The notes under the pieces are model-generated. The model was not told the DNA's origin. It was given only the letters and a program-made list of their open reading frames with translations, and did not search any database. 64,000 nucleotides of DNA, taken from assembly GCF_030035675.1 (NCBI RefSeq), contig NC_084480.1, positions 161,501 through 225,500 on the forward strand. Reading direction: 5' to 3'. Source of the stretch: Rhineura floridana (taxonomy: Eukaryota; Chordata; Lepidosauria; Squamata; Rhineuridae). Of this stretch, positions 12,745 to 23,900 are shown one piece after another. A program made the position numbers and the translations under genes. The first letter of the stretch is position 1. Each line of letters opens with the position of its first letter.

Positions 12745-14022
12745 TGTGATGGAAGGAAGTGTGAAAATTGGAGGGAGAAATGTCAATAATTTACACAATA
12801 CCATACTACTAGCAGAAACCAGTAATGATTTGCAACAAATGCTGATGAAAGTTAAAGAGGAAAGCACAAAAGCAGGACTACAGCTGAATGTCAAGAAGAC
12901 TAAAGTAATGACAACAGAAGATTTATGTAACTTTAAAGTTGACTATGAAGACATTGAACTTGTCAAGGATTATCAATACCTTGGCACAGTCAAAATGGAG
13001 ACAATAGTCAAGAAATCAGAAGAAGGCTAGGACTGGGGAGGGCAGCTATGAGAGAACTAGGAAAGGTCCTCGAATTCAAAGATGTATCACTGAACACTAA
13101 AGTCAGGATCATTCAGACCATGGTATTTCCTGATCTCTATGTATGGATGCGAGAGTTGGACAGTGAAAAAAGTGGATAAGAGAAAAATCAACTTATTGGA
13201 AATGTGGTGTTGGAGGAGAGCTTTGCACATACCATGGACCACAAAAAAGACAAATAATTGGGTGTTAGAACAAATTGAACCCGAACTATCACTAGAAGCT
13301 AAAATGATGAAACTGAGGTTATCATACTTTGGACACATAATGAGAAGACCTGATTCACTAGAAAAGACAATAATGCTGGGAAAAACAGAAGGGAGTAGAA
13401 AAGGAGGAAGACCAAATAAAAGATGGATTGATTTCATAAAGGAAGCCACAGACCTAAACTTACAAGCAGGGCCGGTTCGAAATGACGGCCAGGTGGGGCA
13501 CTGGCCCGAGGGACCCTGGGGCTACAGGGGCCCCTCTGCTCCCCTTCCGTGATTCACGGCAGGATTGCTGCTGTGGATCGCAAGGTGAGAGCTTCAGAGC
13601 TCTGCCATTCCCTTGCTTAACCTACCTTGTTCTGCAGTTGCGCATGCAGTGTTGCCCTTAACAAAGATGGCGGCTGAGGTTTCCCTAAGGGGCTGAAACC
13701 TCTGCCGCCATCTTGGCTGATAGCAGCAATGCACGCACGTAGCAGCCTGCACAGCTCGCGCAGCCACAAAAAAACAGGAGAGATAGAGCCAGCAAACGGG
13801 TGGGCAGAAGAAGCTCCCTCCCTGCAAGACAGGTAGGTGTGTGCATGTGCGTGTATGTGTGTGTGAGTGTGCACACGCCGGGGCCCGGGACAAGCTGGTG
13901 CCCAAGGGCCGGCATGTCTGGAGCCGGCCCTGCTTACAAGGTCTGAACAGGGTGGTTTATGACAGATGCTACTGGAGGTCACTGATTCCTAGGGTCGCCA
14001 TAAGTCATAATCGATTTGAAAG
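12745..14022 (+). mobile_element. Bov-B (RTE) LINE, 3' fragment with a nested hAT MITE
   Basis: Frames give LLAETSNDLQQMLMKVKEES and GLQLNVKKTKVMTTEDL, then YGCESWTVKKVDKRKINLLE, YFGHIMRRPDSLEKTIMLGK and GGRPNKRWIDFIKEATDLNL, all typical of the Bov-B C-terminus. Several frameshifts. The 3' end reads gggtcgccataagtcataat. It is split by the MITE at 13467-13932. Confidence 0.92.
13467..13932. mobile_element. hAT-type non-autonomous transposon (MITE) inside Bov-B
   Basis: 466 bp with inverted ends CAGGGCCGGTTC and GAGCCGGCCCTG, flanked by the perfect 8-bp duplication CTTACAAG (13459-13466 and 13933-13940). An 8-bp duplication and CAG...CTG ends are hAT hallmarks. The Bov-B frame resumes after it. 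It has a (TG)n-rich end and no transposase. Confidence 0.9.
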
Positions 14023-14071
14023 CAGAGCTTGGAAAAGTTACTTTTTTGAACTACAATTCCCACCAGCCCAA
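14023..14071 (+). mobile_element. hAT MITE terminus (same family as 25274-25378)
   Basis: CAGAGCTTGGAAAAGTTACT and the following bases match one arm of the perfect palindrome at 25274 with only a few changes. The partner end is not visible, so this is a single-ended or diverged copy at the Bov-B 3' end. Confidence 0.65.
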
Positions 14072-14768
14072 TCCAGTGGCCATGCTGTGCTTGAAAGCAC
14101 ATAGCAACAACAAGCAAGAAACTCTTTGCTGGCCACAGATCCTAAATAGTGTGTGCATGTATCTGTGTGTGCATGCAGAAAGAAAGAAAATGTAAAGATA
14201 GGGCAATGTAGGATTCTGCAGCCACTTGAGGAGGCAAGCACGAAAATGGATATTTAGTTTAGAATCCAGCAGCCTTGAAATGTTGGCCCACACCGTTCTA
14301 GAGCCCAAGGCTAAGAAACAGGTGTCTGAGAGAATGACTGATGTCAGATGGGATCTGAGCAGGCAGAGACAGAATCGAGGAGGATCTCAGGGGACAATGG
14401 GTGGGGCATCAGCTGTGGTTCCCCTCTTCCCTGGATAAGTCGTGCAAAATAAGTCTGTTTGTCAGTGGTGTGATCAAGGTGCATAACTTTCCTATCCAGT
14501 GCAACTGATGCCACTTCTTTGCTGTAGAATCTGGCTGTAGTTCTCTCTTTAAAGTGCAGCGTATATACAGTCCTGTCAAAAGGGGGCAAGGGAGCTCCCA
14601 GACTGGCCTGCAAAACTGAGGCAGCACACAGCAGCTGTTCCCAGGAATCCTCTCTCTAGGAGCAGAAGTGTCCAGTAGGGAATGAACGGGGAAGTAAATC
14701 TCCATCTCCAGAATGAACAGGAAATAGCCACTTGTCTCTCTCTGCCTTTTTGCTCCCCTCCCCTGCAG
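14072..14768. other. CA9 intron 3 (3' part), no repeat named
   Basis: Intron sequence leading to exon 4. No CA9 exon was found upstream of it here. The last 50 bases are pyrimidine-rich (ttgtctctctctgccttttt) as expected before the acceptor at 14768. Confidence 0.5.
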
Positions 14769-14914
14769 TTGTACTAGACTTGCCCAAGAATATGACACTC
14801 ACTGGTGGGGGCTTCCCACAACCATACCAGGCTGCCCAGCTGCACCTTCACTGGGGATCAACCCAGGAACCTGGCTCCGAGCACACCATCGATGGGCACC
14901 ATTATGCTGGGGAG
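14769..14914 (+). CDS. CA9: CA9 exon 4 (zinc-binding His pair)
   Basis: The exon follows a pyrimidine-rich CAG acceptor and ends GAG|gtaagt. It enters in phase 1 (codon split one base plus TT). It encodes [15 protein letters not shown], then [22 protein letters not shown] holds the first two zinc ligands (His94 and His96 in CA II numbering), and the following Glu-His is the conserved second-shell element. The length of 146 bp is close to that of the human exon. Confidence 0.93.
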
Positions 14915-17900
14915 GTAAGTCCTGCCACCATCTGTCTGCCTCTGCCCTCTTGGCAAGACTGGCCCTATAGTGTTTTTATTTGTTAGTGTGTGGACCACCT
15001 TGAAATAATTTCATTCATATATGTGGACTGTAAATATCAAAATCAAGGTAGTCCTGGCTGCCTTGGCAGAATCAAACACTTTCATTAGTCTATCCTCCCC
15101 GCCCCCCCCAAAAAATCCTGATTCTTCCAGGTGCACAGGCCTACATGGAGAGATGCTGGTGGAGTTCAAGGTCTGGGAGCCCAAACACCGCGTAATCAGC
15201 AACAGGGAGGGGTTTGGAGGTGCAGGGGCAGTATTTAGATATGACATTTACACTCCACCTTCCCATTAAAAAAAGCCTAAGGCAGAAGTTAACCTGTCCA
15301 ATCCAATCCATATCAATGAGTCATGTTATGATAAAATCATATAAAAATATTGTATTCCATCATAGAATAATGATGATGATGATATAATATGAAGTAAAAG
15401 CAGATAAAAATAAAACAAATTTCAGCCAGTAATTTCACATTTTTGAAATTATATTATTTATTTATTTATTACATTGATACCTCGCCTTTCTTTTCATGAA
15501 ACCCAAGGCAGCTTCCATATGGTTCCTAGGCGGTCTCCCATCCAGGCACCGACCAGACCTGACCCTGCTTAGCTTCAGCAGGCAGCTGGCCAAATGTGCC
15601 TTCAGACCGCAGCCTGGAATTATATATGACTTTGTTGAACTTTGCCGTCCTGGGCTCCTGCTGGGAGGAAGGGCGGGATATAAATCAAATAATAAATAAA
15701 TAAATCTTGCCTTGTTGGATGTGACCAAAGGCCCATTTATCCCAGTGTTCTTTTTCCCCAAAAGTTGCCCGCTAGATTCCTTTTTTTTTTCCAATTAATT
15801 TTTATTCAAATTTTCAAAATCAAGACAATACAAAAAGAAAAACACAAATTAAAACTAATACAATAAAAAGAAAAAGAAAAGAAAAAAAAAGAATAACTAT
15901 TGACTTCCGATTTGTCGTAGTTCAGCTATAGGTCTATAATATATAACAAACCTGTCTCTTGATAAATTATAAAATCACCTTCCTCCAGCAGTTATCTTAG
16001 TTGGTATCAAATCTCATTAACATCATATCATTTTATTCTTCTACAAAAAGTCAAAGAGAAGTTTCCAATCCTTGAGATATATGTCCATCAATTTTTTTCT
16101 AGATAAACATGTCAATTAATCCAACTTCAAGTCTATTAAATCCAGTAATTTCAAATCGCTCTTCTTCCTTTATCCGTGTTGATTCCATCTTCCATCTTTA
16201 CGCACCCAATAATCTTGCTGTCATAGTCATATAATAAGAGTCTAATAGGGATTTCCTTCATCACAGATATTTTCTTGCCATCATTTCCGAACGTATCACT
16301 GAAGTATTGTTGCAGAACCGCATCTCTGTTCCTCTTTTTTACAGAATGCACTAGCACATCTCTTGAAGGGTTTTTCATTGTCACAAAACAGGAATTAATT
16401 CTGTAAACTTTCTCCATTTCAAGTTCCATCAAATCCTTCCAGTCCATGAATTTTTTCGAACCGATGATATCTTTATCTCCAATCTCTTTACCAATTCCTT
16501 CAGGGACAGCGCTGAATTCCAAACAGTAATATTTGTCTCCAGGATCCATCACAGCCAGGAAATCCAAATCTTTTTCCAAGACCATATTTAATCCAATCTC
16601 CAGGGCTTGAACCTTCCCTTTAATTTTTCTTTCATCCTTTTTTAATTTTCCAAATTTATCTTTGTTCTCCTTCCTCATAGAATCTTGAATTTCTTTCAGC
16701 TCCTGTCTCATTTCGCCAAATCCACTTATCATCACTTGTCTGTTATCTCTGAGTTCTTGTTTTGTTAGCTTAATCTCATTCATTATTTTCTGAAACATAT
16801 CTAAAGAGAAAGTCCCTTCTTGTACATCCATGATCTCAACCACCTTCTTGATTGTCATTCTTAAAACCAAAAAAACCACAATCCCTTCAATTTCTAATGT
16901 CCCAAGCAAAGAACAGTTTATTTCTTTATCCAGTTACAAAGGAGTTAATCTTTCAAGCCAGCTGACGTCACCCTCTAGACAAGATGAACTGCCTTATCTC
17001 TTGTATGTCCAAAAGTGCCAAAACAACTTTAATTCACAGCATCCAAATAATTAGTAGCAGGAAGAATGAGCAGATTCATCAAAAAAAAAAAAAAAAGTAA
17101 ACCGGAAAAAATAGTCCTAGACATATATTACTCAAAAGTCTTATAAATCAAAAAAAAAAATCTCTTTAAATTAGAAACCCCTCAGCCGTTTGTAATCTTT
17201 ATAATGCTGAATTCCATGCCAGCTTTTTGCAATAAAAATAAAGATAAACTATTTCTATTTTCTTCCCCTTAGCTCCGTGAATAAAAGAGAAAGCTATGAC
17301 TCACCCAGGATTTCTTAACTGCTGGTTCTTTGACAAATCTCTTTAGCTGTATTGATAACAAAATAATGAGAAAAGACAGGAGAATGCTTGCCTGTTAATC
17401 CATTTTTCTTTGAAGAAAAAAAAACAGCTCACTTAATCAGTTGAGCTGGTTGGAAATCCTAGCTCCGTCCGAGCTGCTGGAAGACCTTCTTTCACAGAAT
17501 TCCAGCCTCAAACAAACACAACAAAGCTCTGTGGAAAATCTCTACGTTTCTTCCTTATCCGGAAGAAATTTTCCCCAGTCAAAAAGCCCTTCTGACTGGT
17601 TTTAAAACTGAAAAAGTTTCCACCAAGACGGGAGCCCGTCCCAGAGGCAGCACAGGCGGAGCGATCCTCCTGGGAAGTCCCCGCTAGATTCCTTTGTGAA
17701 CCTCAGAGGAGACCCTGAAGGTGTGATGGCCATCCTTTAAGGAACACCAGATGCCGCCGCATCGGTTTGTGTTAGGGTTAGAGTCAGACCATTGGTCCAT
17801 CTAGCTCAGTACTGTCTGCACTGACTGGCAGTGTCTTTCCAGGGTGCCAGATGGAGGCTTTTCCCAGCCCTGCCTGGAGGTGCAGTTGATAATTGAATCC

Positions 17901-20900
17901 AGGCCCTTCTGCGCATGACGCAGATGTTCCACCCCTGAGCTACGGCCCTTTCCTCTTGAGGTATGTCCCCACTTCCTGTACTCAGAGGCAGACTGAGTAC
18001 ACTGCTGTTAAGATGGATAAACATTGACAGACCTCTCTCCTCCTCCTCTTCCTCCTCCACTTTTTCATCCTTTCATCATCATATGACCGTGACAAGGAAT
18101 CCCATCCGTTATAATGCATTGTATAAAGAAATCCCTCATTCTCTCTGCCCTGAACCAACTCCTTATGCATGAAAGCAAAAGGACTCCAATGAAAGCAGAG
18201 GTAGCTCCACTTAAGGACATACGAAGGGCTGCGGTGGATATACATCAGATGTTCCTCTAGTCCAGCATTGGCCAACCAGAGGCCTCTTGGAAGACCACAA
18301 GCAGCAGCATCCCACTGATATCTCAGCAGCAGCAACATCCAGTGGCTGACTGCTCCAGAGCATGGAGGTTCAATTTTGTTATCCAGGCTAAAAGCTGCTG
18401 AGCAACTTCTCCCGCTCTTCTTCCTCCTCCATGAAGTTCTCTGAGGCCTCCTTAAGGCTTCTAATTGAGCAGCCATCACCACGCCCCGGAAGGGTCATAG
18501 CTCAGTGGGCAGAGCATGTGTCTGGCATGCACAAGCTCCTGGGATCTAATCCCCACTGGCATCTCTGAGCAGGACTGGGAATATCCCTGCCTGAAACCCT
18601 GGAGACCCTCTGCTAACTGGTGTAGAGAGTACTGAGACCAATGGTCCGACTTAGCATCAAGCAGCCACCTGTGTTCCTATCCAACAGCAGCAAATTCTGT
18701 TTTCATTATGTGTTGGGGGCAGAGGGACTTTCTTATGTCCATCCTAAATTCATCACCAGTCAGTTTAATTGGGTGGCCCTGAGTTTTAGTGTTATGTGGA
18801 AGAAACACTTTTATCCCCGCTTTCTCCACAACATTCATAATTTTATAAACTTCTTATCATATCCCCCACCCCACCCCTTAGTCATCTTAAAAAAATATTT
18901 TTAAGTCCCAAATGAGGCGAGTTAAGCAGCAGAGCGAAAAGAGGGTAAGTAACTCCCATTGATTTCATTCTTTAATTGAATTAAAACAGCTCAGAGCAAT
19001 AAGAAATAAGGGCAGCCTAAGGTCACCCTGAGCTAGGAGCCAAATCCTGGAAGAACCTATATCTTAGGAGACAGATCCTAGGAGAAGGAAGCCTATAGAA
19101 AGCTAGTTTTCAACACCACCCTAGCAGGAAAGCTTCAAGGGACACTGTAAAGAAGACTAAATTCCAGTCAGAGAGAAGGGGGAAAAGGAAACCCCACCAA
19201 TACATACAGGGAGAGAGTCAGCTCAGTCTTTGCTAAAAAGGGCAGCTTTAGCCATCCTTAAACACAACCACAAGCTCTGTTTCCCTAGGTTAAAGAAAGG
19301 TCAGGCAGTTCTAGGTGGGAAAACAACAAACAAAGAAAAGTCCTTAAACAGCGCTGCCCCTCGCTAAGAAAGGAAGCCTGCCTTCCTGCCTTCAACGGAA
19401 GGAAGCCTGAGATAATCCTAAAGAGTTAAGCCCCAGCTGATAGTTGAGCCATCAGCCTCAATTAACACATCATTGGCTGGCAGCAGTAGCTGGGAGGGAC
19501 CAGCCACACATATAAATTCAGAGCACCCTAGTGAGGGAGCCTGCTCCACAAGCTAGAGGGAGCCCCAGCTGACAAAGTGTCAAGGAGAGTTAAGCAGCAG
19601 AGCGAGTTTGGCAGCAGGGCGAGGAGGCCAGGGCCCCCCACTCTGCCCTTCTGTTCCCTGACCTTAACTAAACCACAGTCCCCAACCCATTAACGTAATA
19701 AACCTTAAACAAAACTATGCAGGTAAGAAGCCAGCAGGGGTGTGGGGGCTTTCCAGTGTTTTGCACTGCCTGCAGCATGTATGACTATCTGCCTGTTGGA
19801 CAGAAGTCATGGGTGTGCTCTCGGTGCAATGAGCTCCTGGCTCTCCAGGAATGACTTCATTTCCTTGAGGCCAAGGTGGCTGACCTGGAAAAGCTGAGAG
19901 AGGCAGAGAGGTGTGTGGAGGAGGCCTTCAGGGACGTTATAGCTGTGTCCCACTCCAAGGATGATAGCTCCTCTGCTATCATTGAGAACGATGGTCTCGG
20001 GGAAGGAGAGCATCCACCTGAGGAAGAGGGAAACGATCCCTTAGAAGGGACCCGTTCCTTCTCGTGCTGAGGATATATCTCCAGGGGGTGGAGGGATCCT
20101 TGTAGTGGGTGATTCGATCATTAGGAACATAGACAATGGGGTGTGTGATGGGCATGCAGACTGCAAGGTGTTTTGCCTGCCTGGTGCGAAGGTTGCAGAT
20201 ATCACCCGTCGTTTAGATAGTTTGGTAGACAGTGCTGGGGAGGAGTCAGTGGTCGTGGTGCATGTTGGCACCAACGACATGGGGAAATGCAGCCATGAGG
20301 TCCTGGAAGCAAAATTTAGGTTGCTAGGTAGGATGCTGAAAGCCAGGACCTCCAAGGTGGCTTTCACTGAAATGCTACCGGTTCCATGCGCAGGACCAGC
20401 CAGACAGGCCCAGCTTCGCAGTCTCAATGCGTGGATGAGACGATGGTGTCGGGTGGAAGGGTTTGGATTTGTTAGGCACTGGGGAACATTTTGGGACAAG
20501 CCAGGCCTGTACAAAAGGGATGGGCTCCACTTGAACCAGAATGGAACCAGACTGCTGGCACTTAAAATTAAAAAGGTGGCAGAGCAGCTTTTAAACTGAC
20601 GGAGGGGGGAAACCCGACAGGAGCTGAGGAAGGTCCGGTTCGGAATAAACCTCCCCCCTGGGGTAAAGACCAAAGAAATGATGAAATTTTAAAAGGAGTA
20701 GGCCTAGAAGTAGGCATTGTGAGAGCAGGGGCACAGGATATAAATTCAGAAGGGCAAAATTACCACAGGCCAAACCACAAGTGCCAAAGACACTTGAAGA
20801 GAGACACTGCTTACAAGTGCCTGTACGCTAATGCTAGGAGCCTCCGAACCAAGATGGGAGAACTGGAGTGCTTGGTCTTAGAGGAGAGCATCGGAAGTCA

Positions 20901-23900
20901 AGAGTTTTTATTGTATTATTATGTTTTTGTTGTTTGATTTTGTTTTGTCTGTCTTCTGAAAATTTGAATAAAAATTATAAAAAAAAGAAAAGAAAAGAAA
21001 ACAGCCGATATCATAATGCCGTGGTATACATCTATGGTGCGGCCGCATTTGGAATACTGTGTACAGTTCTGGTCGCCTCATCTCAAAAAGGATATTATAG
21101 AGTTGGAAAAGGTTCAGAAGAGGGCAACCAGAATGATCAAGGGGATGGAGCGACTCCCTTACGAGGAAAGGTTGCAGCATTTGGGGCTTTTTAGTTTAGA
21201 GAAAAGGCGGGTCAGAGGAGACATGATAGAAGTGTATAAAATTATGCATGCCATTGAGAAAGTGGATAGAGAAAAGTTCTTCTCCCTCTCTTATAATACT
21301 AGAACTCGTGGACATTCAGAGAAGCTGAATGTTGGAAGATTCAGGACAGACAAAAGGAAGTACTTCTTTACTCAGCGCAGAGTTAAACTATGGAATTTGC
21401 TTCCACAAGATGCAGTAATGGCCACCAGCTTGGACGGCTTTAAAAGAAGATTAGACCAATTCATGGAGGACGGGGCTATCAATGGCTACTAGTCGTGATG
21501 GCTGTGCTCTGCCACCCTAGTCAGAGGCAGCATGCTTCTGAAAACCAATTGCCGGAAGCCTCAGGAGGGGAGAGTGTTCTTGCACTCGGGTCCTGCTTGC
21601 GGGCTTCCCCCAGGCACCTGGTTGGCCACTGTGAGAACAGGATGCTGGACTAGATGGGCCACTGGCCTGATCCAGCAGGCTGTTCTTATGTTCTTGTGCT
21701 TCATTTCCTTATGAGGAAAATGGAACCTCCTTACTGACCATTTTGGTGGCCGTTTTTTGCACCTTTCCCAGTTCCATGATAGCATCTTCGAGATGAGGTG
21801 ATCATAAGAACATAAGAACATAAGAAGAGCCTGCTGGATCAGGCCAGTGGCCCATCTAGTCCAGCATCCTGTTCTCACAGTGGCCAACCAGGTGCCTGGG
21901 GGAAGCCCGCAAGCAGGATCCGAGTGCAAGAACACTCTCCCCTCCTGAGGCTTCCGGCAACTGGTTTTCAGAAGCATGCTGCCTCTGACTAGGGTGGCAG
22001 AGCACAGCCATCATGGCTAGTAGCCATTGATAGCCCTGTCCTCCATGAATTTGTCTAATCTTCTTTTAAAGCCGTCCAAGCTGGTGGCCATTACTGCATC
22101 TTGTGGAAGCAAATTCCATAGTTTAACTATGCACTGAGTAAAGAAGTACATCCTTTTGTCTGTCCTGAATCTTCCAACATTCAGCTTCTTTGAATGTCCA
22201 CGAGTTCTAGTATTATGAGAGAGGGAGAAGAACTTTTCTCTATCCACTTTCTCAATGCCATGCATAATTTTATACACTTCTATCATGTCTCCTCTGACCC
22301 GCCTTTTCTCTAAACTAAAAAGCCCCAAATGCTGCAACCTTTCCTCGTAAGGGAGTCGCTCCATCCCCTTGATCATTCTTGATCAGAGCCCTTTTATTCA
22401 TTCATATATTATCTGGAGTTAAGGGTGAGTAGTGAGGTGGCCACGTTTGTACATGATACCAAATTATTCAGGGCAGTGAAAACCAAAGCAGGTTGTGTGA
22501 AGAACTCAAAAGGATCTCTCCAAATGGGATGAAGGGGCAATTCAATGTAAGGAAATATAAAGTGATGCACACTGGAGCCCCCCCCCCCCATCATTTCACA
22601 TATACACTCATGGGGTCTGAACTAGTGGTGACTGACCAGGAACGAGACCTTGGGTCGTGGTGGACAGCTTGTTGAAGATGTCAGCCCAGTGTGCAGCAGC
22701 TGTGAAAAAGGCAAACACTTCCATCTAGGGATCATTAGGAAAGGGACTTAAAATAAAACTGCTAATATCATAATGCTGTTATAGAAATCTGTGCTGTGGT
22801 CTCCTTTGGAATATTGCGTACCGTTCTGGTCACCTCACCACAGAAAGAATATTGCAGAGCTGGAAAAAGTTCAGAAGCAGCTTTGGGAGTGCTGAGCGAT
22901 GCTCTTTCTGTTTGGTTCCAGATTCACGTGGTTTATTACAACTCCCACTTTGGCAGCTTCAAGGAGGCGGCAGGCGAGCCAGGAGGGTTGGCTGTGCTGG
23001 CTGCATTTCTTCAGGTGATGATGGCAGAAAGAGAGGGCAGGTGGAGGAGGGCTCAGGGGAACAGTGCTGTGTGGTCTGTACTGTACTCTCAGCCAATGAG
23101 GGGCCACTGGTGACTGCTTTGGAGAAGTCCATCTGCACCTTGTCTGCAGCTCACACAAGGCTAAACACACAAAACTCTCACAGGCTCTTTCAACTACTGT
23201 TTCAGGTTGGGTCAGAGGAAAATGAGCCATATCAACACATCCTTGAACATTTGAATGATATCCATGAGGAAGGTAAGAAAGATGATGACAAGAAGCCTCC
23301 CGCAGTTCTCTGCAGCCAAGAGGTGCATACAGGCATGCTGGGGACAAATGATGCACATCCAGTAGAGTTCTTGCTCAACTAATGTCACTTCTCATCTAGG
23401 GAGGCAATGCTTTCTGCAAGGCACTGTGATCGCAGCTGTCTCATGGGCAGTGTATATCCACAGCTGCATCTCCCTGTATTCTAGCTCATCTGGACATGGT
23501 GTTCTGGAATGTTGCTTTGCATTCTAGCTTTTGTGGAATCTCATTTTTCTTTCTTATCTCATTTTTTGATCGGTCCCTGGTAAACAATGGGAATACTGTG
23601 GACATAATATATCTCGACTTCAGCAAAGCTTTTGACAAAGTGCCCCATGATATTGTGAATAGAAAGTCAACTTAATGTGGGCTGGATAGAACAACTATCA
23701 GGTAGAGCCACAGTTGGCTCCAGAATTGTACTCAAAGATTGCTTATCAATGGTTCCTTCTCAAACTGTGGGGAGGTAATCAGTGGGATACCGTAGGGCTC
23801 GGTCCTGGGCCCAGTGCTCTTCAACATTTTTATTAATGACTTGGATGAGGAGATGCAGGGAATACTTATCAAATTTGCAGATGATACAAACTTCAGAGGG

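Larger units (their letters stand above)
18906..21700 (+). mobile_element. CR1 LINE with its 5' region, internally deleted
   Basis: About 830 bp of leader (18906-19735) has a TATAAATTC at 19511 and a repeated block (GTTAAGCAGCAGAGCGA at 18920 and 19587). ORF1 follows: a zinc ribbon ([15 protein letters not shown], then VCSRCNELL), one in-frame stop, a coiled coil ([10 protein letters not shown]), then the SGNH esterase at 20105-20599 ([31 protein letters not shown]). The endonuclease start (20719) stops at 20891, where an L1 tail replaces about 2.2 kb. The pol C-terminus resumes at 20998 and ends with GTTCTTATGTTCTTG. Confidence 0.85.

Noticed and set aside
15451-15625. 5S rRNA gene
   Set aside because: Only the internal region is 5S-like; it is joined to an L2-type tail with (AATA)n, so it is a SINE.
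20105-20599. Lipase/esterase gene or bacterial contamination
   Set aside because: The SGNH esterase is flanked by CR1 leader and CR1 ORF2 start and has a truncated copy at 32943; it is CR1 ORF1.
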